Shown: positions 7,142 through 16,152 of the stretch, piece after piece
Numbering within the stretch: the first letter of the stretch is position 1
How the letters are laid out: every line of letters begins with the position of its first letter
Source: an uncultured Pseudomonadota bacterium
GTDB taxonomy: Bacteria > Myxococcota_A > UBA796 > SXON01
Length of the DNA stretch: 56,105 bases
Direction: 5' to 3'
Assembly: GCA_903921785.1 (NCBI GenBank)
Contig: CAIXRH010000075.1
Coordinates: 1-56,105 of the forward strand
Position numbers and translations under genes: made by a program
Notes under the pieces: model-generated
Databases searched by the model: none
What the model saw: the letters and a program-made list of their open reading frames with translations, nothing else
Told to the model about the DNA's origin: nothing

Positions 7142-9432
7142 CCCGGCCCTCCGGCGCGGCCGTCGGTGGTCTGGGCGCGCTCAATCTGCGCCACGGAGTA
7201 GCTCAGGCGCATGCCCGCCTCGACGTCGAACGCCACGAGCACGGCGGCGCCTTCGCGGTTGAGGGCGATGCGCTCGGGGACCACCAGGACCGCCTTGCGG
7301 CTGTCGTCCTTCAGCGAGTGGTACGTCATGTGCAGGCCGAGGTTGCCCTTGATGGCCTTCTCCAGGATGGCCCGGACCTCCTGCGGGTTGGCGCGGGGCG
7401 GACCCTTGGGCGGGCGCTTCTTCTTCTCCTGCATCTCCACGGAGGAGCCGGGGATGGCGTGCAGGTCGGCGGGGAGGGTGTCGGCGCGTTGGGCGCGGGC
7501 GACAGGATCTTCCCGGATTTCCCGAGCCTCGGCGAGGAGGTGGTGCAGCCGCTCGCGGCTCTGGGCCGCCTCGTCATCGGCCGGGTACTTGCGGATCTCC
7601 TTGCCGGGATTGAAGCCAGCCTCCATCAGCACGATGGTGATCTCGGGGAGCCGCTTCCGGTCGACCGCGTAGACGCCAGGGGCGAAGCGGTGGACGATGA
7701 ACGGCCGCAGCGCGCGGAGCGACTCGAACCGCTTGATGTGGGCGCGGTGCACGGTGAGCGCGGTGATCTCGTGGAACTCCACGTCGCCATCGCCGCCCAT
7801 CCAGGAGCGCAGGGTCGTCTCGACGTTCTGGGGCAGGCCGATCTGGCTGTACTCCCGGAGGAACTCCAGGAGCTCCTCGCGGCGCCAGCCCTTCTTCAGC
7901 GCCTGCTCGATGCTGATCTCGGTGATCTTGTAGGTGTTTGCCCGATCGCAGCCCATCAGCTCCGAGATCTCGCCGAGGCGGAACAGGAGCACCGGCGCGA
8001 GGCCGGCGGGGGCGATGATCTCGTAGTTCGGGGTGAGGTAGAACTTGGCGAACCCCTCGTCGTCCGGGGGGTCGAGGAGCGCGAGGCCCCGCGGGGAGAG
8101 CCGGTAGAACTTCTGCTGGCCCCAGACGCCGAGCTCCAGAACGCCGCAGTTGGTGAGCGCGGAGAAGCTGTAGCCTTCGCGGTCCGCGCCGCGCGGAGAG
8201 GTGTACAGGCGCTTGTGGAAACGTTCGCGCCAGTCTTCACCCCGCTTCCAACGCCGGTAGATGGCCATGAGCGGCGCTTCAGGCACCCACTCGCCCTTGG
8301 CGGAGTGCACCGCCCAGAGGACCCATTCGGCCATGCCCTGGCGCTTCTCCAGCGCGCGGAAGACGAGGTCCCGCTGGTCTTCGGGCTCCAGCGTGAGCCA
8401 CTCCTCCACGACCTCGCGGTTGACGGAGACCCGGTCGCCGCGGAGCTCGATCATCCCGTGCATCATCAGGAAGTCGTAGTGGAGGTTGAACACCTCCGAC
8501 TCCGGCGCCCAGAGCTGCGCGAAGAACTTGTCGAGGTCCTCCTTCTGGGCCTTGAACACTTCCTGCCGCTGCGTGAGCTTCGGCGGGTGCTGGTCCATGT
8601 AGGTGGCCAGGGTGGCCAGGGAGAAGTCGAGCGGCGGACAGAACGGCCGCTGGTCGACGACGCGGATCTCCTCGTGCTGGAAGGTGGGCAGCTCGAGCTC
8701 GGGGCCGAGGTGCTCCAGCAAGGGGTCGATCAGCGGCTCGGGGACGAGGTAGTAGAAGCCTTCCTCCACGGGGCCGCTGCCGCAGACGAGGCCGCGATCC
8801 GCGAGGACCTGCATGGTGCGGACCCAGTCGTGCTCGCGGCCGCCGAGCATCAGGACCAGCTCGCGGTGGAAGTCGTCGGCGTGGGCGAGGCCGCCGCACT
8901 GGATGAGCGCGGCGAGGGCCTGGCGGTCCCGCGGCTGCATCTGGTAGAGCAGGCCGCTGAGGCGGCTGCCCTGGGCGAGGGCACGCACGGTGAGCTGCAC
9001 GACCCGCTCGTGCTCGCCGACGCGCACCGGCTGGCCGCCGAGCGCGCGATACAGCGCGTGCACCAACGGCTCCGGCATCTTCATGAAGTAGGTGGCCAGC
9101 TCATCGATCTCGCCGCGGCTCATGCGGCGGCGGCGGGCGAGGCCAGCGGTGGGCTTCCACTTCTTGCGGTGCACCCGGGGCTTCACCACCATTTTGCCGG
9201 AGGAAGGCACGCCCGCGCCGGGGGCCTCGAAGTCGTCCCGGAAGACCCGACGCCCGCGGCGCCCACGCGCGCCGGCTTCGCCCTCGCCGCCCTCATTCTC
9301 CTGCGGAGCGAGCACGTCTGCCGAGGCGCCTTCGCCCCCGCCGCCGCCCCCCCGACGCCGACGCCGCCGGCGCCGCCGGCGCCCTCCGCCTTCGCCGTCC
9401 ACCGGTGCCGTGTCTTGTCCTTCATTGCTCAT
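7138..9432 (-). CDS. Helicase-associated (XPB/Ssl2 N-terminal, helicase_C_3) protein with WYL-like C-terminus
   Basis: This 764-residue protein opens with a tract of ten arginines and Gly/Glu-rich low complexity, a likely nucleic-acid-binding tail. A long helical region follows. Around residues 460-550 lies FYLTPNYEIIAPAGLAP and downstream sequence matching the helicase_C_3/XPB N-terminal domain. The last about 70 residues (LHMTYHSLKDD through LVAFDVEAGMRLSYSVAQIERA) resemble a WYL-type ligand or nucleic-acid-binding fold. There is no Walker motif, so it is not itself a helicase. It lies 22 bases downstream of the XPB gene, an arrangement also known in Mycobacterium (Rv0861c-Rv0862c), and overlaps xseB by ATGA. 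It is probably an XPB partner or regulator. Confidence 0.8.
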   Translation of the reverse strand: MSNEGQDTAPVDGEGGGRRRRRRRRRRGGGGGGEGASADVLAPQENEGGEGEAGARGRRGRRVFRDDFEAPGAGVPSSGKMVVKPRVHRKKWKPTAGLARRRRMSRGEIDELATYFMKMPEPLVHALYRALGGQPVRVGEHERVVQLTVRALAQGSRLSGLLYQMQPRDRQALAALIQCGGLAHADDFHRELVLMLGGREHDWVRTMQVLADRGLVCGSGPVEEGFYYLVPEPLIDPLLEHLGPELELPTFQHEEIRVVDQRPFCPPLDFSLATLATYMDQHPPKLTQRQEVFKAQKEDLDKFFAQLWAPESEVFNLHYDFLMMHGMIELRGDRVSVNREVVEEWLTLEPEDQRDLVFRALEKRQGMAEWVLWAVHSAKGEWVPEAPLMAIYRRWKRGEDWRERFHKRLYTSPRGADREGYSFSALTNCGVLELGVWGQQKFYRLSPRGLALLDPPDDEGFAKFYLTPNYEIIAPAGLAPVLLFRLGEISELMGCDRANTYKITEISIEQALKKGWRREELLEFLREYSQIGLPQNVETTLRSWMGGDGDVEFHEITALTVHRAHIKRFESLRALRPFIVHRFAPGVYAVDRKRLPEITIVLMEAGFNPGKEIRKYPADDEAAQSRERLHHLLAEAREIREDPVARAQRADTLPADLHAIPGSSVEMQEKKKRPPKGPPRANPQEVRAILEKAIKGNLGLHMTYHSLKDDSRKAVLVVPERIALNREGAAVLVAFDVEAGMRLSYSVAQIERAQTTDGRAGGPG

Positions 9433-9454
9433 CGGCGTTCCTCAGCGGCTCCAG

Positions 9455-11128
9455 TCAGTTGGAGCCTTCCTGGATGTAGTAGCGATAGCCCTGCTCGGTG
9501 AGGAAGAGTTGCCGTTTCATGGCGAACTCCTGCTCCTTGGTCTCCCGAGTGATCAGGCTGTAGAAATGGGCACCGTCCTTCTTCGGGCGGAGCACGCGGC
9601 CAAGCCGTTGGGCCTCCTCCTGGCGGGAGCCGAAGGAGCCCGACACCTGCACCGCGACGTTGGCGTCCGGCAGGTCGATCGAGAAGTTCGCGACCTTGCT
9701 CACGATGAGGAGCTTGATCTCGCCCTTGCGGAACTTGCCGAAGAGCACGTCGCGCTGAGGGCCGGGCGTCTCTCCGGTGATGAGCGGCGCCTTGTAGCGG
9801 CGGGCGATCTCGTGGAGTTGGTCGAGGTAGGTGCCGATGACCAGCACGTTGTCGGCCTGGTGGCGCTTCAAGAGGGTGTCGAGCACCTCGAGCTTCGCCG
9901 GGTTCACCGCGGCGAGACGGAACTTCTCTCCCTCGCGCGCCTTCTCGTAAGCCAGCGCGGCGCCGTTCTTCCACCCGACCCGGACCTCGTAGCACTTCGC
10001 TTCGGCGATGAAGCCCTGCTCTTCGAGGGACTGCCACGCCATGTCGAAGCGCTTGGGGCCGACGAGCGAGAACACATCGCCCTCGCGGCCGTCTTCGCGG
10101 ACGAGGGTGGCGGTGAGGCCCAGGCGGCGGCGCCCCTGGAGCTCGGCGGTGGCGCCGAAGACCGGGGCCGGGAGCAGATGCACCTCGTCGTACACGATGA
10201 GGCCCCAGTTCTGGTCTTCGAAGAGGTGGAGGTGCGCGAACTGCGCCTCCTTGGACTGCCGCCAGGTGAGGATCTGGTAGGTGGCGACAGTGACATCGCG
10301 GATGTTCTTCGTGTCGCCGGTGTAGGCGCCGACCTGACCCTCGGTGAGGTTGGTCTTGTCGAGGATCTCGCGGACCCACTGGTTCACGGCCGCGCCGTTG
10401 GTGGCGAGGATCAACGTCTTCTGCTTGACCTTGGCCATCGCGGCGATGGCCACGATGGTCTTGCCGGCGCCGCAGGGGAGCACGATGACGCCGTTGCCGC
10501 CCGCCGGCCGGCCATCCTGGAACCACCGATCGGCGGAGGTGCGCTGGTAGTCGCGGATGAGGAAGGGCTTGCCGTTCTTCATCACTTCGGCGGTCTGGAT
10601 GTCGAGCGGATCGCCTTCGATGAAGCCGGCGAGGTCCTCCACCGGCCAGCCGGCCGCGAGCATCCGCTGCTTGAAGATGCCGCGGTGGCCGCCCTGGATC
10701 GCGAGGTACCGCTTGCCATCCTCGACGAGGAGCTCCTTGACCGTCTTGACCTGACCGATGAGCTTCGCCACGTAGGCGGTGGTGAATTCCAGCCGGAGGA
10801 GCTTCCGATCGTCGGGGTGCTGAAGGAGCTTGACCAGCCCGTACCGCTCGATGGTCTCCGAGACCTGGGCGAGGACATCCGGGGGAACGTCGAACTTCGA
10901 CCACTCCCGCAGCCCGTCGACGATCTCGGCCTTGGTCATGCCGCTGGACGCGGCGTTCCACAGGGTGAGCGGGTGGATCCGGTAGGTATGGAGGTGCTCC
11001 GGAGACGTTTCCAGCTCGGCGAACCGAGAGAGGAAATCACGCACCCCCTCGTACTGCGGGTGCTTCGTCTCCAGAAGGACTTTTCCATCCCCCTGGACAA
11101 TGAGGGGGTTGTCAGGCCTGACGTGCAT
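9455..11128 (-). CDS. XPB/Rad25-type DNA repair helicase
   Basis: At 557 residues this is a full-length bacterial XPB. It carries a damage-recognition-like N-terminal part (LIVQGDGKVLLETKHP), Walker A LPCGAGKTIV near residue 215, a DEVH box near residue 312, the LGLTATLVREDGRE segment that contains the XPB RED motif, and the C-terminal helicase motif EEAQRLGRVLRPK. The family is a superfamily 2 3'-5' helicase or translocase; in eukaryotes it opens DNA during nucleotide excision repair. The ATG at 11128 is the first in frame after the divergent intergenic region. It leads the XPB / helicase_C_3 / xseB operon. Confidence 0.93.
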   Translation of the reverse strand: MHVRPDNPLIVQGDGKVLLETKHPQYEGVRDFLSRFAELETSPEHLHTYRIHPLTLWNAASSGMTKAEIVDGLREWSKFDVPPDVLAQVSETIERYGLVKLLQHPDDRKLLRLEFTTAYVAKLIGQVKTVKELLVEDGKRYLAIQGGHRGIFKQRMLAAGWPVEDLAGFIEGDPLDIQTAEVMKNGKPFLIRDYQRTSADRWFQDGRPAGGNGVIVLPCGAGKTIVAIAAMAKVKQKTLILATNGAAVNQWVREILDKTNLTEGQVGAYTGDTKNIRDVTVATYQILTWRQSKEAQFAHLHLFEDQNWGLIVYDEVHLLPAPVFGATAELQGRRRLGLTATLVREDGREGDVFSLVGPKRFDMAWQSLEEQGFIAEAKCYEVRVGWKNGAALAYEKAREGEKFRLAAVNPAKLEVLDTLLKRHQADNVLVIGTYLDQLHEIARRYKAPLITGETPGPQRDVLFGKFRKGEIKLLIVSKVANFSIDLPDANVAVQVSGSFGSRQEEAQRLGRVLRPKKDGAHFYSLITRETKEQEFAMKRQLFLTEQGYRYYIQEGSN

Positions 11129-11428
11129 CGGTCATCGAAAGTCGTCCTCCGCGGACGGATCGAGGCGGCCATCGGGGCGTCGCCCGGCGATGGCTTCCGG
11201 TGGGTACCGGACGGATCATCATCCATGGGCGTGCGGGTGAGGGCCCGCCGCGCTGTGAGCCCCTGGCCGGAAGATCCGTTCCCGAGGGGCGTGCGAGCAA
11301 TGTGCCACGGTCGGCGGCCGGTGTCAAGCTGGCGCTCCCGGAGGCGAAGCAACGGATTGTCGCCGCGGGCAGGTCACGGGGCGTCTGGCGGGCTCGCGCG
11401 CGGAGGCCGGACGGCCTACGTCGGCGGC
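11129..11428. other. Divergent intergenic region between XPB and the radical SAM gene
   Basis: This 300-base stretch separates two divergent genes. It holds a good minus-strand promoter candidate for the XPB operon (listed separately). For the plus-strand gene the only nearby signal is TACGTC placed six bases before the ATG at 11429, a weak match to a -10 element. I see no credible gene inside: the open frames here lack family resemblance. Confidence 0.5.
11299..11327 (-). promoter_or_regulatory. Candidate sigma-70-type promoter for the XPB operon
   Basis: On the minus strand TTGACA (11327-11322) and CACATT (11304-11299) are separated by exactly 17 bases. The -35 is a perfect consensus; the -10 matches TATAAT at three positions. 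It would give a leader of about 165 bases before the ATG at 11128. Confidence 0.4.
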
Positions 11429-12877
11429 ATGAGCGACCTTCCCCCGAAGATCCGTCCCTGGTTGTTCTACGACACCGCCACGAGCATCTGCGCCGCCTGT
11501 CTGCGGCGCGTGGAGGCCAAGATCGTCATCGGGGACGAGGGCGTGGTGATGGAGAAGTGGTGCCCCCGGCACGGCCGGGAGCGCGTGCTCCTGGCGGACG
11601 ACGCGGAGTATTGGCGCCTGGCCCGCGAGGTGTACATCAAGCGGCCGGAGATGCCGCGGCGGTTCAACACCCCGCAGAAGTGGGGTTGCCCCTACGATTG
11701 TGGGCTCTGTCCCGAGCACATGCAGCACTCCTGCCTCACGCTGATTGAGGTGACCGACCGCTGCAACCTCACGTGCCCGGTCTGCTACTCGGCGAGCGGC
11801 ACGCATCGCACCACCCAGCGCTCCCTTGCCGAGATCGAGACGATGCTCGACGCCATCGTGGCCAACGAGGGTCAGCCGGACGTGGTGCAGATCTCGGGCG
11901 GCGAGCCGACGATCCACCCCGACTTCTGGGCGATCCTCGATGCGGCGAAGCGGCGGCCGATCCGCCACCTGATGGTCAACACCAACGGGATCCGCATCGC
12001 CAAGGAGGCCGGGTTCGCCAAGCGGCTGGCGACGTACGCCCCTGGGTTCGAGCTCTACCTGCAGTTCGACTCGCTGCGCGGGGAGGTGCACCGCGAGCTC
12101 CGCGGCGCCGACCTCCGCGACGTGCGGATGCGCGCGCTGGACGCGCTGGACGAAGCAGGCGTCTCCACGACGCTGGTCGTGACCGTGAAGCGCGGGCTCA
12201 ATGACGGCGAGCTCGGCGAGATCATCGACTTCGCGCTCACCCGCCCCTGCGTGCGCGGGGTGACGTTCCAGCCGGTTCAGGTGGCGGGTCGCACCGAGAA
12301 TTTCGACCCGCTCACCGACCGGCTCACGCTCTCCGAGGTGCGGCGGCGGATCCTCGCCCAGACCTCGGTCTTTGCCCCGAAGGACCTCGTGCCGGTGCCG
12401 TGCCACCCGGACGCCCTGGCGATGGCCTACGCGCTGAAGGTGGGCGGGCAGGTGGTGCCGCTGACCGGGCTCTTCGACCCGAGCGTGTACATCGAGGGGA
12501 CCCGCAACACGATCGTGTTCGAGCGCGACGCGGGGGTGAAGGACCAGCTCTTCAAGCTGTTCTCGACGAACCACTCGCCGGAGTCGCAGGCGAACTGCCT
12601 CAGCGATCTGCTCTGTTGTCTGCCGAAGATCGACGCGCCGCCCGAGCTTCGGTACGACAACGTCTTCCGCGTGCTCATCATGCAGTTCATCGACGCGCAC
12701 AGCTTCGACGTACGCTCGGTGAAGAAGACCTGCGTCCACATCGCCCAGCCTGACGGGCGGATCATCCCTTTCGACACCTTCAACCTCTTCTACCGCGACG
12801 AGGCCGCTCAGCGGCTGGAGGCGCTGCGGGCGGAGGTGGACGTGGCGTTCGGGCGGGCGGGGCCGGCTTCCGACTGA
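11429..12877 (+). CDS. Multi-cluster radical SAM enzyme, tetraether-lipid-synthase/MJ0619-like
   Basis: The frame is open far upstream, but that part is antisense to XPB; the ATG at 11429 gives a 482-residue protein that begins with real domain sequence. It has three Cys-rich sites in order: C21-x2-C24 with C45-P-R-H48, like a small metal knuckle; C87-P-Y-D-C91-G-L-C94-P-E-H, plus C102; and the radical SAM cluster C112-N-L-T-C116-P-V-C119. A GGEPTIHPD motif follows. The C-terminal part has further cysteines (LLCC and KKTCVH) before PDGRIIPFDTFNLFYR. This layout fits the family of archaeal MJ0619 and tetraether synthase (Tes), which join alkyl chains or modify pterins; the substrate here is not deducible. 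Confidence 0.8.
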   Translation: MSDLPPKIRPWLFYDTATSICAACLRRVEAKIVIGDEGVVMEKWCPRHGRERVLLADDAEYWRLAREVYIKRPEMPRRFNTPQKWGCPYDCGLCPEHMQHSCLTLIEVTDRCNLTCPVCYSASGTHRTTQRSLAEIETMLDAIVANEGQPDVVQISGGEPTIHPDFWAILDAAKRRPIRHLMVNTNGIRIAKEAGFAKRLATYAPGFELYLQFDSLRGEVHRELRGADLRDVRMRALDALDEAGVSTTLVVTVKRGLNDGELGEIIDFALTRPCVRGVTFQPVQVAGRTENFDPLTDRLTLSEVRRRILAQTSVFAPKDLVPVPCHPDALAMAYALKVGGQVVPLTGLFDPSVYIEGTRNTIVFERDAGVKDQLFKLFSTNHSPESQANCLSDLLCCLPKIDAPPELRYDNVFRVLIMQFIDAHSFDVRSVKKTCVHIAQPDGRIIPFDTFNLFYRDEAAQRLEALRAEVDVAFGRAGPASD

Positions 12878-12918
12878 ACCGGGCGTCCGGCCCTTCCAGC
12901 GGCGGACGACGTTCGCGG

Positions 12919-12934
12919 CCGGGCAGCGGCCCGG
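12919..12934. terminator. GC hairpin in convergent intergenic region
   Basis: CCGGGC and GCCCGG form a perfect six-base stem around the loop AGCG, 42 bases after the radical SAM stop and between two convergent genes. There is no following T-run, so a terminator role is only possible. Confidence 0.35.
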
Positions 12935-12952
12935 TGGCGCCGCGCCAACGCC

Positions 12953-12989
12953 GGTCCTGGCTCGCGAGGGTGGGGAGGCGCCGGGAGGG
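12953..12989 (+). repeat. Interspersed repeat family A, copy 1
   Basis: The segment starts GGTCCTGGCTCGCGAGGGT and ends GCCGGGAGGG. The first 21 bases are identical to copy 2 at 24068, and the whole is closely similar to copy 3 at 45841-45877 on the opposite strand. It lies between convergent genes (radical SAM and OPT transporter). Confidence 0.75.
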
Positions 12990-13018
12990 TGAACCAACCT
13001 CTCCCCCTCGAACCTCGG

Positions 13019-14872
13019 CTACTTCCCGAAGAAGCCCATCAACCACGGCCCGCCGATGGTCCCCAGGCGCACTGCCACGCTGGTGAGGCTCTCCCCGGCC
13101 AGCGCGCCGCTGGAGACGGGGACCAGCGTCTCCTCCGCCTTCGCGTCGCGACGGGAGAGCCACAGGGCGATGAGCGCGCCGATGAACATCGAGATCGTGT
13201 TGGAGGCCGGGGTCGTGAACCCGAGTCCGACGCCAGCGGCCGAAGGGATGTAGGGCTTCCACTTGGGGAAACGCCGCTCGACCAGGACCAGCACCACGCC
13301 GAGCGACGCGCCGATCGCCAGGGCGAGCTGGGCGCTCGGGTGGAGCTTGTGGAACCCCTCGGCCAGGAGCAACGCCACGCCTTTCCAGGTCTGGGCGGCG
13401 GGGGCGGGCCACTTCTCGCCGAAGTCCTGGGGGCCGTCGACGAGCACGTTCCAGACGGGGACCACGAAGAGGCTGCCCGCAAAAACACCCGCGAGCTGCG
13501 CCCAGAATTGCTGGCGGGCGTTGGCGCCGAGCAGGTAGCCGCTCTTGAGATCGGTGAGCAGGTCCGCCGCGTGGAGGCCGACCCCGCCGGTGACGTTCGC
13601 GGTCATCAGGTTGGTGGTGACGTTCCCGGGGTCGAGCACCCCGAAGGTGATCTGCGTGATCTTCCCGAGGGCGCCGCTGGGCGTGGTGTCGGTCTCGCCG
13701 GTGACGCGGCAGGCGACGATGGCGATGAAGAACGCCAGGATCACGCTGACGACGCCGAGCCACGGGTGGATGCCGAAGATGAAGTATTCGGCCGCGATCA
13801 CCAGCGGCGCGGTGATCGCCACGCCGATCACGAACCAGGACATCGGCACCTCGGAGGGGTCGTCCTCCGCCTTTTCGCTCCCGAACGCCTTGGCCACGCT
13901 CTGCATGGCCGCCACCACGCTCCGCCACTGGAAGGCGAACGACGTGAGGCCGCTGGTGAGCATGACCGCCGAGCCGAACCACACGCTCCACATCGAGATG
14001 TTCTTGTAGCCGAGCCCGTACGGGATGATCCCGTAGTGGAAGACCACGGGCACGAGCACGAGGTAGTTCACGACGGCGCCGAGCATCATGCCCCACGCCG
14101 CTCTCCAGCCCATGATCGCGCCGGCGGCGATGAGGATGATGCTGGTGTCGAGGTTGAAGGTGTACTTGGTGAGGGGACGGCCGCGCAGCGTGGGCTCCGC
14201 GTCCAAGAGCGCGAGGGTGGCGGCGTCGAGCTTGCCGCGGACCCAGGGCTGGAGCTTCTCGGGGATCAGCAGCAGCGGCGCGCCGAGGGAGAAGGGAAGG
14301 GCCTCCGGGATGTTCCAGGGGATCCATCCGGCCTTCGCCTCGCGGAAGAAGCCCACGAAGATGCCCGCGAGCGCCCCGAAGCCGAGGAGCCGCGACTGCC
14401 GGCCACCCTCGGTGCCGCCGTGGAGCGCCTTCAGCGTCTCCGCCGCGGCGATCCCGCTCGGGAAGCGGAGCTGCTCCACGTTGATCATCTGCTGCTTCAT
14501 CGGGATGGCCATCACCACGCCGAGGAGCGCGATCGAGCTGATCCAGGCGAACATCGAGAGCGGCGGCAACGACGTGTTGGTGAGCATCATCAGCGCCGGG
14601 ATGGCCGCCACCGTGCCGCCGCCGACCATGTACCCGGCGCTGCTGGCGACGGACTGCATGGCGTTGTTCTCGAGCAGCCCGAACGGCTCCCGCACCCACT
14701 TCAGCCGGAACAGTGCGGCGAAGATCGCCCACGCCAGCACGCCGGAGGTGATCGCCACCCCGAAGCTCCAGCCGATCTTCAGGCCGGTGTAGAGGTTGGA
14801 GAGGCTCATCGCGCCGCCGAGGAGGCAGCCGGCGATGAGCGAACGCGCCGTGAGCTGACGGGAGGAGGTCAC
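13019..14872 (-). CDS. OPT-family oligopeptide transporter
   Basis: This is a very hydrophobic membrane protein of about 617 residues. It has the OPT signatures: an N-terminal LYTGLKIGWSFGVAI helix, QMINVEQLRFPSGIAAAETLKALH, and a C-terminal half with SGYLLGANARQQF. Many transmembrane helices are visible, as expected for this family, which moves peptides or metal chelates into the cell. The frame is open to 14962, overlapping the DUF1501 gene, but those residues look non-native; I chose the GTG at 14872, 26 bases after the DUF1501 stop. That start has no clear ribosome site, so it remains uncertain. It may be co-transcribed with the DUF1501 group. Confidence 0.88.
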   Translation of the reverse strand: MTSSRQLTARSLIAGCLLGGAMSLSNLYTGLKIGWSFGVAITSGVLAWAIFAALFRLKWVREPFGLLENNAMQSVASSAGYMVGGGTVAAIPALMMLTNTSLPPLSMFAWISSIALLGVVMAIPMKQQMINVEQLRFPSGIAAAETLKALHGGTEGGRQSRLLGFGALAGIFVGFFREAKAGWIPWNIPEALPFSLGAPLLLIPEKLQPWVRGKLDAATLALLDAEPTLRGRPLTKYTFNLDTSIILIAAGAIMGWRAAWGMMLGAVVNYLVLVPVVFHYGIIPYGLGYKNISMWSVWFGSAVMLTSGLTSFAFQWRSVVAAMQSVAKAFGSEKAEDDPSEVPMSWFVIGVAITAPLVIAAEYFIFGIHPWLGVVSVILAFFIAIVACRVTGETDTTPSGALGKITQITFGVLDPGNVTTNLMTANVTGGVGLHAADLLTDLKSGYLLGANARQQFWAQLAGVFAGSLFVVPVWNVLVDGPQDFGEKWPAPAAQTWKGVALLLAEGFHKLHPSAQLALAIGASLGVVLVLVERRFPKWKPYIPSAAGVGLGFTTPASNTISMFIGALIALWLSRRDAKAEETLVPVSSGALAGESLTSVAVRLGTIGGPWLMGFFGK

Positions 14873-14897
14873 CGCGGGAGGGTAGCCGGTCTGCTGC

Positions 14898-16151
14898 CTA
14901 CGCGAGGACCGCGTCGATCGTGGTGCCGAGGGCGGGATCGATGAACTCCTCAGGATCGACATCGGCGAGCTTCAAGAGCGTCGCGCCCAGGTGACCCGGC
15001 AACATCGTGACCCCGCTCGCAGATGGCTCGCCGGTGGAAAGGTCGATCGCCTCGCCGGTGAGCTGCTCCGTCCACCGTCCGACGCGCGTTCCGCCGGCGA
15101 CGCCGCTGCCGATGAGCATCGCCGACGTCCACGTCCAATGGTCCTTTCCGCCCGCGGCGTTGTTCTGGGGGGTGCGCCCCATCTCGGAGAGCACCACCAC
15201 GGTCGTCTCGTCGAGGAGGGTGGGCTGGCTCTCTCCGGGCGCGCTCGCAAGGTCCCCGAGCAGCCGGTTGAGCGCGCCGAACAAGTTTTCGGAGAGCACA
15301 CCCTGGTAGTCGTTGCCGGAGTGGGTGTCCCACGCGCCGTTGCCGCCGCTGCCGAACGCGACCACGCCGGTTCGGGCGAGGCCGCGCGCGAGGGCACGGA
15401 CGGCGACGCTGGCGGTGGAGTAGAGGTCCTGCCCGGTGACGCGGAGCTCGTCGGCCACGTCGATCAGGGAGGTGGACCGGTCCATCGCCAGTTGTTCGGC
15501 GGCGCCGACCCGGGCGGGCATGCCGGACGGCGCGCGGGCGGTCCACGCGTCCAGTCGGGCGCGGACGAACGCCTCTTCGAGCGCATCCCGGTCGGGCGGG
15601 ACGTAGGGCACGGGCTGGTCGGACGTCAGGAGCGCGGTGCCGTCGACGAGGGTGGCGAGCTGGCTCGCGAGGCCGACACGAACGGACGCGTCCACGTACG
15701 CGTGGGGGTAGATCGGCCCGGAGATGTGCACGTTCGGCATCACCCGGGGCACGGTCGTGTGGCCGGCGACGATCGACGCCCAGTCATCCGTGCCGTCGTT
15801 GGCGGTGCCGGTCATCGTCCAGCGGGTGCACACGTCGTGGGCGACGCTCGGGACCTGATAGCCGTCGACGAGACAGGTTCGCGGCCCCCAGGATTCGAAG
15901 AACGCCCGCACCGATGGCCGCGCCGGGGAGTCGGTGAAGGTGAAGCCGCCCCCGGTGCCCGGCTCGTCGCCGTCGAGGTGGTCGGTGGTGTCGTTGAAGA
16001 TCGGCGCAAACACGACCGCCTGGTCCCATCCGCCCGGACAGAAGACAAAGAGGAACTTCCGCTCTCCGGCGCCGTCGGCGAAGACGCGGCGGGGGAGGAG
16101 GAGCCCGGCTGTGCCCAGGGCGAGGAAGTGGCGGCGAGAGAGACGGGGCAT
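14898..16151 (-). CDS. DUF1501-family protein with Tat signal
   Basis: The 417-residue product begins with a twin-arginine signal (SRRHFLALGTAGLLL), followed by FLFVFCPGGWDQ, characteristic of DUF1501, which belongs to the alkaline phosphatase/sulfatase-like fold. Later motifs include WDTHSGN and VVVLSEMGRTPQNN, also family-typical, and DHWTWTSAMLIG. DUF1501 proteins are exported folded and usually sit next to DUF1549, DUF1800 or DUF1588-type partners, as here: the partner stops one base upstream. The biochemical role is unknown. Confidence 0.9.
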   Translation of the reverse strand: MPRLSRRHFLALGTAGLLLPRRVFADGAGERKFLFVFCPGGWDQAVVFAPIFNDTTDHLDGDEPGTGGGFTFTDSPARPSVRAFFESWGPRTCLVDGYQVPSVAHDVCTRWTMTGTANDGTDDWASIVAGHTTVPRVMPNVHISGPIYPHAYVDASVRVGLASQLATLVDGTALLTSDQPVPYVPPDRDALEEAFVRARLDAWTARAPSGMPARVGAAEQLAMDRSTSLIDVADELRVTGQDLYSTASVAVRALARGLARTGVVAFGSGGNGAWDTHSGNDYQGVLSENLFGALNRLLGDLASAPGESQPTLLDETTVVVLSEMGRTPQNNAAGGKDHWTWTSAMLIGSGVAGGTRVGRWTEQLTGEAIDLSTGEPSASGVTMLPGHLGATLLKLADVDPEEFIDPALGTTIDAVLA

Positions 16152-16152
16152 C

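Noticed and set aside
9092-11428. Plus-strand frame open upstream of the radical SAM gene
   Set aside because: It runs antisense to XPB and its partner, whose motifs are unmistakable.
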